From: Phycicoccus sp. M110.8
GTDB taxonomy: Bacteria > Actinomycetota > Actinomycetes > Actinomycetales > Dermatophilaceae
NCBI RefSeq assembly: GCF_032464895.1
Contig: NZ_JAWDIC010000001.1
Location: forward strand, 1,984,001 to 2,048,000
Direction: 5' to 3'
Length of the DNA stretch: 64,000 bases
The position numbers and the translations under genes are program-made. Below the pieces are notes generated by a model. It searched no databases. It saw only the letters and a program-made list of their open reading frames with translations, and was not told the origin of the DNA. This document shows positions 8,924 through 17,652 of this stretch, one piece after another (position 1 is the stretch's first letter; each line of letters opens with the position of its first letter).

Positions 8924-9273
8924 GCCGGCAGGGTCGCCCGGTGACCCTGCGTGGGTCCACGGCGACAGCGGTCGTGCTGGCCGTGGCGGTCCTGTTGCTG
9001 GTCGGCGCGTGTGCCGCCGACGCCAACCCGTCGGTGTCCTCCAGCCCGGGCGTCCCGGGCTTCTGGCTCGGCCTGTGGCAGGGGTTGATCAGCCCGATCA
9101 CGTTCCTGGTGTCGCTGTTCCGCGACGACGTGGGCATCTACGCCGTGCGCAACTCCGGCGCCTGGTACGACTTCGGCTTCATGCTCGGCGTCTCCATCAT
9201 CTTCGGCGGGAGCGCCCGCTCGGGCGCCGCAGCGAGCCGGGCGGCACCCCGGCGCCGGCGGCCCGGCAGCTGA
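8920..9273 (+). CDS. Small conserved lipoprotein or membrane protein
   Basis: A 117-residue protein that starts in the GTGA overlap with the DUF4389 gene; the in-frame GTG at 8941 is an alternative start. The N-terminus is a signal sequence ending in a lipobox-like VGAC. The body carries the conserved pattern FWLGLWQGLISPITFLVSLF, then VGIYAVRNSGAWYDFGFMLG, which I recognise from a widespread family of unknown function. The C-terminus is Arg/Ala-rich. It probably sits in the cytoplasmic membrane with the two upstream products. Confidence 0.75.
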   Translation: MSRQGRPVTLRGSTATAVVLAVAVLLLVGACAADANPSVSSSPGVPGFWLGLWQGLISPITFLVSLFRDDVGIYAVRNSGAWYDFGFMLGVSIIFGGSARSGAAASRAAPRRRRPGS

Positions 9274-9310
9274 GGGGCCCACCGGCACGACGTGCGGGGG
9301 GTGTGTCGGG

Positions 9311-11008
9311 TCAGGCCGGGCGGAGCCAGGCGGCGGCGTCGACCGGGAGCATCCCGGCGTCCACCGGCGCGCTGGCGAGCAGCACCTGCGTGTCGCCGGG
9401 CAGTGCGACCGGCGCGGACGAGATGTTGACGACGCACCGCAGGACCGACCCGCGCTCCAGGTCGAGCACCCCGTCGGCCGACTCCCGCCACCGCAGGCCC
9501 ACGGCGCCGAGGCCCGGCAGGTCCCGCCTCAGGTGCAGGGCCTCGCGGTAGAGGTTGAGCATCGAGCCGGGGTCGTCGCGCTCGCGCTCCACGGTGTACC
9601 GGTCCCAGCCCTCGGGCTGCGGGAGCCAGGTCGACGCGCCCGCAGGGCTGAACGCGTACGGCGGGTGCTCGCCGGCCCACGGCAGGGGGACCCGGCAGCC
9701 GTCGCGGCCGCGCATCGTCCCGCCGCTGCGGGCGAACATCGGGTCCTGGAGCACCTCGTCCGGCAGGTCGTCGACGTTGGGCAGGCCGAGCTCCTCGCCC
9801 TGGTAGACGTAGGCGCCGCCCGGCAGTGCGAGCATGAGCAGCGCGGCCGCCCGGGCCCGGCGCGTGCCGAGCTCGAGGTCGGACTCCTCGCCGGCGCCGT
9901 CGGTGATGAAGACCGAGCTCGTCGTGCGGCGGCCGTACCGCGTGACGAGCCGGGTCTCGTCGTGGCTGCTCAGCACCCAGGTCGACGGGACGCCGATGGG
10001 TTCGTACGACGCGAGCGTCGCGTCGATCACCGACCGCAGCGCGCCGGCGTCCCACGCGGACTTCATGTACGGGAAGTTGAAGGCCGAGTGCATCTCGTCC
10101 GGCCGGAGGTACTTCGCCAGCCGCTCGGGCCCGTTGACGACGGCCTCGGCGACGAACACGCGGTCGCCCTCGTAGGTGTCGGCGATCCGGCGCCACCGGC
10201 GGAAGACCTCGTGCACGGTGTCGACGTCCCAGTGCGGGTTGTCGGTCCACTCCAGCGTGCGGAACTCGGCGACGTCGCCGTAGTCGGCGTCGGGCAGCCC
10301 GGCCGCCTTGCCCATGGCCGGGGCCGCGTCGATCCGCAGGCCGTCGACGCCGCGGTCGAGCCAGAACCGCAGCACGTCGTCGAAGTCGGCGAGCACGTCG
10401 GGGTTGGTCCAGTCGAGGTCCGGCTGCTCGAGCGCGAACATGTGCATGAACCACTGGCCCGGCCGGCCGTCGGCCTCGGTGACGCGCTCCCAGGCGGAGC
10501 CGCCGAAGCAGCTGATCCAGTTGTTGGGGGGCTCGTCGCCGCCGGGTCCGCGGCCGTCGCGGAAGAGGTACCGCGCCCGCTCCCGCGACCCCGGACCCGC
10601 CGCCAGCGCAGCCCGGAACCACGGGTGCTGGTCGGACGTGTGGTTGGGGACGACGTCGATGATGACCTTGAGGCCGAGCTCGTGCGCCCGGGCGATCACG
10701 GCGTCCGCGTCGGCGAGCGTGCCGAACATCGGGTGGATGTCGAGGAAGTCGCTGACGTCGTAGCCGCCGTCGGCCATGGGGGAGGGGAACCACGGCGAGA
10801 TCCAGATCCCGTCGACCCCGAGGTCGGCGAGGTAGGGCAGGCCCTCCAGCAGGCCGGGCAGGTCGCCCTCGCCGTCGCCGTTCCCGTCGGCGAAGCTGCG
10901 CGGGTACACCTGGTAGATGACGGCGTCGCGCCACCACGCGCCGGCCGAGCCGCCGGTGGCCGCGTCGGGGGACGCGCTGGGGGACGCGCTGGGGAGGGTG
11001 TCGGTCAT
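9311..11008 (-). CDS. GH13 alpha-glucosidase
   Basis: This 565-residue enzyme belongs to glycoside hydrolase family 13 and probably cleaves terminal alpha-1,4- or alpha-1,6-linked glucose from oligosaccharides. The four GH13 regions are present: DVVPNHTSD (118-126), GLRIDAAPA with nucleophile D227, FVAEAV with acid/base E288, and SSHDE with H349-D350. An IYQVYPRSFAD opening is typical of the oligo-1,6-glucosidase/alpha-glucosidase branch. There is no signal peptide, so it acts in the cytoplasm. An AGGAG ribosome site precedes the ATG. The next upstream gene, in the same direction, is a WYL regulator; no sugar transporter is adjacent. Confidence 0.9.
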   Translation of the reverse strand: MTDTLPSASPSASPDAATGGSAGAWWRDAVIYQVYPRSFADGNGDGEGDLPGLLEGLPYLADLGVDGIWISPWFPSPMADGGYDVSDFLDIHPMFGTLADADAVIARAHELGLKVIIDVVPNHTSDQHPWFRAALAAGPGSRERARYLFRDGRGPGGDEPPNNWISCFGGSAWERVTEADGRPGQWFMHMFALEQPDLDWTNPDVLADFDDVLRFWLDRGVDGLRIDAAPAMGKAAGLPDADYGDVAEFRTLEWTDNPHWDVDTVHEVFRRWRRIADTYEGDRVFVAEAVVNGPERLAKYLRPDEMHSAFNFPYMKSAWDAGALRSVIDATLASYEPIGVPSTWVLSSHDETRLVTRYGRRTTSSVFITDGAGEESDLELGTRRARAAALLMLALPGGAYVYQGEELGLPNVDDLPDEVLQDPMFARSGGTMRGRDGCRVPLPWAGEHPPYAFSPAGASTWLPQPEGWDRYTVERERDDPGSMLNLYREALHLRRDLPGLGAVGLRWRESADGVLDLERGSVLRCVVNISSAPVALPGDTQVLLASAPVDAGMLPVDAAAWLRPA

Positions 11009-11047
11009 GCTGCGCTCCTGGGGCCGCGCCGGTGGGGCGATCCGAAC

Positions 11048-12097
11048 CTAGTGCGCGCGGTCGTCCGTGTGCACCCGCTGACCGCGACCAGTCCGGCGTT
11101 CGGCCGGCGGCGGACCGCCGCCGGGGCCTGCGCCGACCGCGGCGGCGAACCGGGCCGACCAGTCGGCGAGCTCGGCCCGCACCTCCGGGGTGGCCTCCTC
11201 GATCGTGAACGGCGCGCCGATCACCCCGAGGCCGAAGATCGCCCACCGCGGCTCGAGCGCCTCCATCTCGATGCGGCACGAGTGCTCGTCCACCGGGGTA
11301 AGCGAGGCCCACGGCCCGGTCCGCGGCTCGACCTGGGCGGCGGGGGCGTGCACCAGCACGCGTACGGTCGTGCGGACCTCGTTGCGGGACAGGCCGTTGC
11401 GCACGTATGCCGCGGCGTCGCCGCCGGGCACCTCCCGCGGGCGGAACCGCGCCCGCGTGCCCTCGGGCTCGCTCAGCCGGTCCATCCGGAAGGAGCGCCA
11501 GTCCTGCCGGTCGAGGTCGTAGCCGAGCAGGTACCACCGGCGCCCGACGGTGACCAGCCGGTGCGGCTCGACGTGCCGCCGCAGGTCCGAGCCGGCCGCC
11601 TGGCCACCCCGGGCCCGGTAGGTGAACCGGAGCCGCTCGGTGTCGCGTGTCGCCTGGGCGACGACCGCGAGCACGTCGGCGCGCACCGTCGGTGCCTGGG
11701 AGAACGGCGAGTCGTCCGTGACGGCGCGCAGCGCCTCCGCCCGGCGCCGGAGCCTCGGTGGCAGGACCTGGACCACCTTCGACAGGGCGCTGACCGACGC
11801 CTCCGACAGCGTGCCGCTGGTGAGCTGCGCGGCACCGTTGAGCGCGACCACCATGGCGATCGCCTCGTCCTCCTCGACGGTCAGCGGCGGCATGGCGGCT
11901 CCGGCGCCGAGCTGGTAGCCGCCCTCGACGCCGCGCACCGAGTCGACGGGGTAGCCGAGCTCGCGCAGCCGCTCGATGTCCCGGCGCAGGGTGCGCTCGG
12001 ACACCTCGAGCCGGCCCGCCAGCTCCCCGCCGGGCCAGAACCGGTGGGTCTGCAGCAGCGACAGCAGCCGGAGGGTGCGCGAGCTCGTGTTGGCCAT
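11048..12097 (-). CDS. WYL-domain transcriptional regulator
   Basis: A 349-residue DeoR-like regulator: an N-terminal winged helix (RTLRLLSLLQ, then SERTLRRDIERLRELGYPVDSVRGVEGGYQLG, about residues 7-55), then a WYL ligand-sensing domain (about 130-300, with the signature tyrosines in RRWYLLGYDLD) and a WCX-type C-terminus. The Met at 12097 gives a normal N-terminus; another in-frame ATG lies at 12118. There is no clear ribosome site. It is divergent from a DHA2 efflux gene and very probably controls that gene. Confidence 0.88.
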   Translation of the reverse strand: MANTSSRTLRLLSLLQTHRFWPGGELAGRLEVSERTLRRDIERLRELGYPVDSVRGVEGGYQLGAGAAMPPLTVEEDEAIAMVVALNGAAQLTSGTLSEASVSALSKVVQVLPPRLRRRAEALRAVTDDSPFSQAPTVRADVLAVVAQATRDTERLRFTYRARGGQAAGSDLRRHVEPHRLVTVGRRWYLLGYDLDRQDWRSFRMDRLSEPEGTRARFRPREVPGGDAAAYVRNGLSRNEVRTTVRVLVHAPAAQVEPRTGPWASLTPVDEHSCRIEMEALEPRWAIFGLGVIGAPFTIEEATPEVRAELADWSARFAAAVGAGPGGGPPPAERRTGRGQRVHTDDRAH

Positions 12098-12120
12098 GGG
12101 TCGACAGTCTCGCACCATGC

Positions 12121-12152
12121 GGTCAGGAAGTGACCGGAATGCTCCCTAGCGT
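12121..12152 (+). promoter_or_regulatory. Operator and promoter of the DHA2 pump
   Basis: An inverted repeat GGTCAGGAAGTGACC (12121-12135, 5-bp arms) covers the -35 region of a TAGCGT -10 box (12147-12152). It lies between the divergent WYL regulator and the pump and is the best candidate for the regulator's site. Confidence 0.5.
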
Positions 12153-12198
12153 CGTCGGGAGAAGCACACCGCAGCAGTCCTCGACGAAGGAGACCCCG

Positions 12199-13764
12199 AT
12201 GAGCACCACGCTGGACACCGACCTCCCGGCCCCGGTCCCCGCGGCCGCCCCACCTGTCCCGCCCGACGAGGCGGGCGCGGCGCCGACGGCCTCCGCCCGC
12301 GCCCGCGGCCCCCTGCCGGTCGGCCGGGCCCGCACCATCGCCCTGCTCAGCCTGTTCCTGGCCTCGACGATGGAGCTGCTCGACACGACCATCGTCAACG
12401 TCGCCCTGCCGACCATCGAGTCCGGGCTGCGCGCCACCGACACGCAGCTGCAGTGGATGGCCGCGGCATACCCGCTCGCCTTCGCCCTCGCCCTCATCAC
12501 CGGCTCGCGGCTGGGGGACCTGCTCGGTCGCAAGCGGGTCTTCGTCGCCGGGCTCGTCGGATTCACGGCCACCTCGGCCGCCTGCGGCCTGGCCCCCACC
12601 GCCGAGGCGCTCGTCGCCTTCCGGGCGGTGCAGGGCGTCGCGGCCGCGGCGATGATCCCGCAGGTGCTCTCCAGCCTGCAGGTGATGTACCGGCCGCACG
12701 AGCGGGCCCGGGCGATGGGCATGTTCACCGGGCTCGCCGGCCTGTCGGCGGTGCTCGGCCCCGTCATCGGCGCCGTGCTCACCCAGGCGGACGTGGCCGG
12801 ACTGGGCTGGCGCGCGATCTTCCTCGTCAACGTCCCCTTCGGGCTGGCCGCGGTCGCGGCGGCCCTGCGCTGGGTGCCCGAGTCGGTCGCCGAGCGGCGC
12901 CCGCGGATCGACCTGCGCGGGGTCGTGGTGCTGGCGCTCGGGCTGCTGGGCGTGCTCTACCCGCTCACGCTCGGGCGCGAGCTCGGCTGGCCCGCCTGGG
13001 TGTATGCCGCGATGGCGGCCGGCGTGGCCGTCCTCGTCCTGTTCGGCCGGGCCCAGTGGCGGGCCGAGCGGGCGGGCCGCGAGCCGCTGGTGGCGACGAG
13101 CCTGTACCGCGGCCGCGGGTTCGCCGCAGGGTCGACGATGAACGCCCTGCTCTTCGCCTCGATGTCGTCGTACTTCCTGTGCCAGACCGTCTACCTGCAG
13201 GCAGGGCTCGGCTGGTCGGTGCTGCGGGCCGGGCTCGCCGGAGTGCCGTTCGCGCTGACCACCACGGTGTTCGCCGGGGTCGGCGTCGCGGTCCTCGCGC
13301 CGCGGATCGGCCGACGGGTGCTGCAGATCGGGGCCCTGACCTGGGCTGCCGGCGCCGTGCTCATCGGCGTGGCCGTGCACGGGGCGGACGCCTCGACGTC
13401 GCTGTGGGCGTTCCTGCCGGGGTTCGTCGTCGCGGGTGCCGGGTTCGGCCTCATGGTGTCGCCCATCGGGGTGTTCACGCTGGCCGACGTGCCGGTCGAC
13501 AAGGCCGGGTCGGCGTCCGGGCTGTTCAGCACCACCGGGCAGCTCGCAGGGGCGACCGGGGTGGCGGCCGTGGGGTCGCTGTTCTTCTCCGTGGCGCAGG
13601 CGCACGCGTCGTCCTCGCCGGTCGAGGTCTTCCGGCCCGCGGTCGAGGCGTCGCTGGCAGTGCTGGTCGGGCTCATGCTCGTGGCCGCCCTCGTCGCCCG
13701 CGCGCTACCCCGCCACCCCCTGGTCACGGCCGAGGCGGCCGGCGTCGTGGCGGACGCCGACTGA
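12199..13764 (+). CDS. MFS drug efflux transporter, DHA2 family
   Basis: A 521-residue proton-coupled exporter with about 14 membrane helices. The first helix pair carries DTTIVNVALPTI, the DHA2 motif; motif A is GSRLGDLLGRKRVF (about residues 101-114), and the antiporter motif C region is GLSAVLGPVIGAVL. The N-terminal 40 residues are Pro/Ala-rich and cytoplasmic. A GGAGA ribosome site precedes the ATG. Likely substrates are hydrophobic toxic compounds or antibiotics, but the sequence does not say which. The divergent WYL regulator and the operator in the gap suggest inducible expression. Confidence 0.88.
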   Translation: MSTTLDTDLPAPVPAAAPPVPPDEAGAAPTASARARGPLPVGRARTIALLSLFLASTMELLDTTIVNVALPTIESGLRATDTQLQWMAAAYPLAFALALITGSRLGDLLGRKRVFVAGLVGFTATSAACGLAPTAEALVAFRAVQGVAAAAMIPQVLSSLQVMYRPHERARAMGMFTGLAGLSAVLGPVIGAVLTQADVAGLGWRAIFLVNVPFGLAAVAAALRWVPESVAERRPRIDLRGVVVLALGLLGVLYPLTLGRELGWPAWVYAAMAAGVAVLVLFGRAQWRAERAGREPLVATSLYRGRGFAAGSTMNALLFASMSSYFLCQTVYLQAGLGWSVLRAGLAGVPFALTTTVFAGVGVAVLAPRIGRRVLQIGALTWAAGAVLIGVAVHGADASTSLWAFLPGFVVAGAGFGLMVSPIGVFTLADVPVDKAGSASGLFSTTGQLAGATGVAAVGSLFFSVAQAHASSSPVEVFRPAVEASLAVLVGLMLVAALVARALPRHPLVTAEAAGVVADAD

Positions 13765-13773
13765 GCCGCCGCG

Positions 13774-13809
13774 GCGTCCCCACCCTCGCTCGGCGTGGGT
13801 GGGGGCGTC
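13774..13809. terminator. Bidirectional terminator
   Basis: A 12-bp GC-rich stem with one bulged G (13774-13785 with 13797-13809) lies in the 51-base gap between the convergent DHA2 gene and the membrane protein gene ending at 13816. It can serve both. Confidence 0.7.
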
Positions 13810-13815
13810 GCGTCG

Positions 13816-14262
13816 TCAGCGGGGTGCGTCCTGCCGGCCGCGCGCAGGGGCGCCGGCCCGCGCGAGCTCGTGCACCCGTCGCGCGGCGGCCACGACCAGC
13901 GCCACGGCCAGCGGCAGCTCGACGAGCACCGCGCTGAGCACGGAGCCGAGGCGGTCACTCGCGTTGGCGGTGGTCACGTCGAACCACGCGTCGGCGCCCA
14001 GCATCCCGGCGGCCGCCACCGCAGCGAGCGCGAACTCGGGCCGGCGGCGCAGGCCCAGCCACGCGGTGGCCGCGAGCAGCGCCGCGACGAGGACGTCGAA
14101 CCCGACCCACGCCAGGCTCCACGTCGACACGGTGTAGCGGGTGGGCAGCGAGACGCCCAGGTATGCCGCCCACGGGACCAGGGCGGCCGCGGCGAGGAGC
14201 AGGAGCAGCCGCCGGAGGCGCGTCGGGCGCTCGTGGTTCCGCAGGTCATGGATGACGCTCAT
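13816..14262 (-). CDS. Four-helix membrane protein of unknown function
   Basis: A 148-residue protein with a short basic cytoplasmic start (MSVIHDLRNHERPTRLRR) and four hydrophobic helices. I chose the ATG at 14262 because a GAGGAGG ribosome site lies just upstream. The build recalls the two- and four-helix membrane proteins often found alone in actinobacteria. No catalytic motif is visible. The 140 bases upstream, to the gene ending at 14403, show no other feature. Confidence 0.7.
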   Translation of the reverse strand: MSVIHDLRNHERPTRLRRLLLLLAAAALVPWAAYLGVSLPTRYTVSTWSLAWVGFDVLVAALLAATAWLGLRRRPEFALAAVAAAGMLGADAWFDVTTANASDRLGSVLSAVLVELPLAVALVVAAARRVHELARAGAPARGRQDAPR

Positions 14263-14402
14263 GTCGGCCTCCTCGTCCCCGTGCCCGACCCGGTCGGGTC
14301 GTCGGCGCGGTTCGAGCATCGCCCCGCGGGCTGGCCGCCACCCGGGCCGCACCTGTGCCGGTGCTGTGACTGCGCGCGCCGGGCAGGCCTGTGCCAGCCG
14401 GA

Positions 14403-14759
14403 TCAGGACCAGCCGTGGACGACGAGCAGCGCCACCTCGACCGCCGCCCCGACGGTGGCGAGGCCCAGGACCACAGCGGTGGTGGTCCACGCCGACCACC
14501 GCCAGGTGAGGGCGCCCGTCGTGCGGCGCTCGGGCGCTCGGAAGACCGACCACCAGCGGTTGTCGGCGAGCGGGCCGTACCGGCCGTCCGGTCGAGGGAC
14601 GAAGGGCGCCCACCAGCTCCCCTCGCGCCGGGCTCGCAGCCCCTCCTGCGCGACGGTGACGGTGACGGCGCGGAAGACCCAGGCCAGCGCGGCGAGCAGG
14701 AGCAGCGCGACCACGACGAGGAACGTGCGCGCGCCCCAGAGGAAGAGCTGGCCGCTCAC
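14403..14759 (-). CDS. Small two-helix membrane protein
   Basis: A 118-residue protein with two membrane helices (about residues 7-30 and 89-115) and a basic segment between them. The GTG start overlaps the stop codon of the aminotransferase gene as GTGA, so it is translated with it. Its role is unknown; nothing in it suggests a link to amino-acid metabolism beyond this coupling. Confidence 0.7.
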   Translation of the reverse strand: MSGQLFLWGARTFLVVVALLLLAALAWVFRAVTVTVAQEGLRARREGSWWAPFVPRPDGRYGPLADNRWWSVFRAPERRTTGALTWRWSAWTTTAVVLGLATVGAAVEVALLVVHGWS

Positions 14760-15985
14760 CGGCGGCGGGTGTCGAGGAACTCGCCGATCCGGCCGATCGC
14801 CTCGGTGAGCACCTCGACGTCCGGCAGGGTCACGAGCCGGAAGTGGTCGGGCTCGAACCAGTTGAAGCCGGTGCCGTGCGTCACGAGGATCTTCTTCTCG
14901 CGCAGCAGCTCGATGACGAACGCCTGGTCGTCCTCGATCGGGAACTGCTCGGGATCGAGGCGCGGGAAGCAGTACAGCGCCCCGTGCGGCTCGACGCAGG
15001 ACACGCCCTCGATCTCGTTGAGCAGCCGCCAGGCCGTCTTGCTCTGCTCGTAGAACCGGCCGCCGGGGTGGATGTACTCCTCGATCGACTGGTAGCCGCC
15101 GAGCGCGGTCTGGATCGCGTGCTGCCCGGGGACGTTGGCGCACATCCGCATGTTCGCCAGCAGGGTCAGGCCCTCGAGGAAGTCCGACGCGAGCGACTTC
15201 GGGCCGGACACCATGACCCACCCCGCCCGGTAGCCGCACACGCGGTAGGCCTTCGACAGCCCGCTGAAGGTGAGGCACAGGACGTCGTCACCGGCATACG
15301 TCGCGGTGTGGTGGTGCACCGGCTGGTGCTGGTCGTCGGCGAAGAGGATCTTCTCGTAGATCTCGTCGGACATGAGGACGAGGTCGTGGCGCCGGGCGAT
15401 GTCGACGAGCCCGCGCACCGTCCCCTCGCTGTAGACAGCGCCGGTGGGGTTGTTGGGGTTGATGACGACGAGGGCGTGGGTGTTGGGGGTGATCTTGGCC
15501 TCGATGTCCTCGAGGTCGGGGTTCCAGCCGTTCGACTCGTCGCAGCGGTAGTGGACCGGGGTGCCACCGGCGAGCGTCACCGCGCCGGTCCACAGCGGGT
15601 AGTCGGGGGCCGGCACGAGGATCTCGTTGCCCTCGTCGACGAAGGCCGTCAGCACCATGGAGATGAGCTCCGAGACGCCGTTGCCGATGAAGACGTCGTC
15701 GACGTGCGTGTCGGTCAGGCCGCGCGACTGGTAGTAGTGCGCGACGGCCGTCCGGGCCGAGTAGATGCCGCGGGAGTCGCTGTAGCCCTGGGCGTTCGGC
15801 AGGTGGTGGACCATGTCCTGCAGCACGGCCTGCGGCGCCTCGAAGCCGAACGGTGCGGGGTTGCCGATGTTGAGCTTGAGGATCTTGTGGCCCTCGGCCT
15901 CCAGCCGCTGCGCCTCGACCAGGATCGGGCCACGGACGTCGTAGCGGACCTGGTGCAGCTTGCGGGACTGGGTGATGCGGCGCAC
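14756..15985 (-). CDS. PLP-dependent aminotransferase, alanine aminotransferase (AlaA) type
   Basis: A 409-residue fold-type I aminotransferase that probably exchanges amino groups between glutamate and pyruvate. The N-terminus (RRITQSRKLHQVRYDVRGPI) and LNIGNPAPFGF (38-48) are characteristic of AlaA and its mycobacterial relatives. PLP-binding features are NPNNPTG (176-182), SDEIY (206-210) and the Schiff-base lysine K245 in SGLSKAYR. I chose the GTG at 15985; upstream sequence in frame looks non-coding and there is no clear ribosome site, so the mRNA may be leaderless. The next gene overlaps its stop. Confidence 0.88.
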   Translation of the reverse strand: MRRITQSRKLHQVRYDVRGPILVEAQRLEAEGHKILKLNIGNPAPFGFEAPQAVLQDMVHHLPNAQGYSDSRGIYSARTAVAHYYQSRGLTDTHVDDVFIGNGVSELISMVLTAFVDEGNEILVPAPDYPLWTGAVTLAGGTPVHYRCDESNGWNPDLEDIEAKITPNTHALVVINPNNPTGAVYSEGTVRGLVDIARRHDLVLMSDEIYEKILFADDQHQPVHHHTATYAGDDVLCLTFSGLSKAYRVCGYRAGWVMVSGPKSLASDFLEGLTLLANMRMCANVPGQHAIQTALGGYQSIEEYIHPGGRFYEQSKTAWRLLNEIEGVSCVEPHGALYCFPRLDPEQFPIEDDQAFVIELLREKKILVTHGTGFNWFEPDHFRLVTLPDVEVLTEAIGRIGEFLDTRRR

Positions 15986-16094
15986 GCGTGCAGTGTGCCA
16001 AACCCCGGCGGGTACGGCCCTCCAGGCGCCACCACCCGGACGGCGCGGCTTCGTCACACGCACCCTCGCACGCCGCCCCGCGCCCCTCCCCGGG

Positions 16095-16730
16095 TCAGCG
16101 GCTCCGTGACGGGTCCAGCAGCTCCACGGTGGTGACGACCCGGGTCAGCCCGGGCGTGCGGGGCGTCGAGGAGAAGCCGAACGAGCACGGCGGGTCGACC
16201 GGGGCGAGGTCGCCGAGGTCGGTGCCGCGCCAGGTGCCCGACAGGGAGGTGACCCGGTGCAGGTCGGTCGCGCCGTACCACTCGCGCCGGCCCTCGAGCG
16301 CCGCGCCGCGGGTGCGGACGCCGCGGAGCACGGTCCTCGCGACCGGGTCGACCGCGCCGGCCCACCACGTGCTCGTGGCGACGGGCTCGGGCACGGCGCG
16401 CAGCAGCCAGCCCAGCGGTGCCCGCCGGCCGATGCCGAGGCGCAGGGACAGCACCCCGCCGGCGGTGACCCGCCAGCCGCGACCGCGCGGGCCACGGTCC
16501 TCGGCGACGGCCACCGGCACCTGGACGACCTCGTCGAACGCGTAGGTCTGCGCCACGAAGTCGGCCACCCCGGGCGACGGCGCGAGCAGCGTCCGGTGAC
16601 CCGCTGCGTCCTCCACCATGACGTCGGCGAAGGTGCCGAGCGGTGACTCGAGCCAGCGCCCGACGACGAGCCGCGCACCCGAGGTCGAGCCCGCGCCCGC
16701 GATCGCGCCCACGAACCGCAGCCGGCTCAC
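16095..16730 (-). CDS. Conserved hypothetical protein
   Basis: A soluble protein of about 211 residues if the GTG at 16730 is used; the start is uncertain because no ribosome site is clear and the frame stays open upstream. It is rich in beta-type sequence, with GDHRT-like and WWAGAVDPVARTVL stretches, and has no membrane helix or signal peptide. I do not recognise the family. It is divergent from a MarR-type gene at 16957. Coding bias and length support a real gene. Confidence 0.6.
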   Translation of the reverse strand: MSRLRFVGAIAGAGSTSGARLVVGRWLESPLGTFADVMVEDAAGHRTLLAPSPGVADFVAQTYAFDEVVQVPVAVAEDRGPRGRGWRVTAGGVLSLRLGIGRRAPLGWLLRAVPEPVATSTWWAGAVDPVARTVLRGVRTRGAALEGRREWYGATDLHRVTSLSGTWRGTDLGDLAPVDPPCSFGFSSTPRTPGLTRVVTTVELLDPSRSR

Positions 16731-16944
16731 GGCGCGGGCCAGCCGGGTGCGGGCCTGCGGGGTGCGGGCCTGCAGGGTGTGGCTGGGTGTGGGGCGGGCA
16801 CGGGGCTCTGCCTTCCGGACGGGGACCCGCGCCGGCTGCCGGCGCGGTCGGGCCAGTATCGCCCGGGTCGCCGGGCCGCGCCCCGGACGGCGACACGCGT
16901 GCGACCTCCGCCGGGCGACGTACCGTGGCCGCGGGCTGCGCCCG

Positions 16945-16950
16945 TACTCT
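16945..16950 (+). promoter_or_regulatory. -10 box of a probable leaderless transcript
   Basis: TACTCT lies six bases before the ATG at 16957, with no ribosome site between. This fits transcription starting at the start codon. Confidence 0.55.
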
Positions 16951-16956
16951 TTCGCC

Positions 16957-17400
16957 ATGTCCCGTTCCCCGCTCGGCGAGCTCGAGGTCGAGCTCACGCG
17001 GCTCATGCGGCGGGCGCGCAGCGCCCAGCAGCGGACCGCCGCCGAGGTGCACCCGGACCTGGACTCCGCCGGGTATGCCGTCCTGATCGCCGTGCGCGAC
17101 CTGTCCGCCTCGGGCGGGGGCGCCCGCGGCGGCGAGGTGTCCGAGGTGCTGGGCCTGCACAAGTCGACGACCAGCCGGAACCTCACGACCCTCGAGGACC
17201 TCGGCCTCGTCGAGCGGATCCCCGACCCCGACGACGCGCGGGCCCGCCAGGTGCGGCTGACGCCGCAGGGCGCCGAGGCGCTCGACCGCTCGGTCCTCGG
17301 GCGCCGCGCGCGCCTGCGGGCTCAGCTGCAGGCCTGGGAGGCGGCCGACATCGCCGCCCTCGCCCGCCTCCTGCGCAAGCTCAACGACTCCGGCACCTGA
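16957..17400 (+). CDS. MarR-family transcriptional regulator
   Basis: A 147-residue dimeric winged-helix regulator. The recognition helix region is VSEVLGLHKSTTSRNLTTLEDLGLVERIPDPDDARARQVRLT (about residues 62-105), followed by the C-terminal dimerisation helices. The Gly/Ala-rich SASGGGARGGE insert before the helix-turn-helix is a lineage feature. No operon partner follows; the divergent neighbour is the hypothetical protein at 16095-16730, a possible target. A -10 box six bases before the ATG suggests a leaderless mRNA. Confidence 0.85.
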   Translation: MSRSPLGELEVELTRLMRRARSAQQRTAAEVHPDLDSAGYAVLIAVRDLSASGGGARGGEVSEVLGLHKSTTSRNLTTLEDLGLVERIPDPDDARARQVRLTPQGAEALDRSVLGRRARLRAQLQAWEAADIAALARLLRKLNDSGT

Positions 17401-17513
17401 CCGCAGCGCCGCCTGACTCCGGAGCCGGGCCGCCTGACACCGGAACCGGCTGACGCGCTCCTCCCCGCGCGACCCCGAGGGGGCCCGACCGCCGGCGCTC
17501 TGTCCTTCCGCAC

Positions 17514-17574
17514 AACGGCGGTTGCGCGGCAACCCGCGGCTCATCAACCCGCGGTGTGCCGAGCAACCGCCGTT
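17514..17574 (+). terminator. Terminator-like stem with T-run
   Basis: A perfect 12-bp inverted repeat (17514-17525 with 17563-17574) is followed by TTTT. The 37-base loop contains a direct repeat AACCCGCGG. It lies 114 bases after the MarR gene at 16957-17400 and before the next operon. Confidence 0.6.
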
Positions 17575-17594
17575 TTGGTGCTGTCGGGTATCAA

Positions 17595-17637
17595 GTTGCA
17601 TTCAGCAACTAAGTGATTTAAAGTTGCGTAGCGCAAC
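17595..17637 (+). promoter_or_regulatory. Twin MarR operators around the promoter of the MarR/DHA2 operon
   Basis: Two 15-bp palindromes, GTTGCATTCAGCAAC (17595-17609) and GTTGCGTAGCGCAAC (17623-17637), share the form GTTGC-N5-GCAAC and are 28 bp apart. They flank an AT-rich segment in which TTGCAT and TTAAAG can serve as -35 and -10 boxes 17 bp apart. Binding by the MarR protein encoded at 17653 would block transcription. Confidence 0.75.
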
Positions 17638-17652
17638 CAAAGGAGTTCCCCA

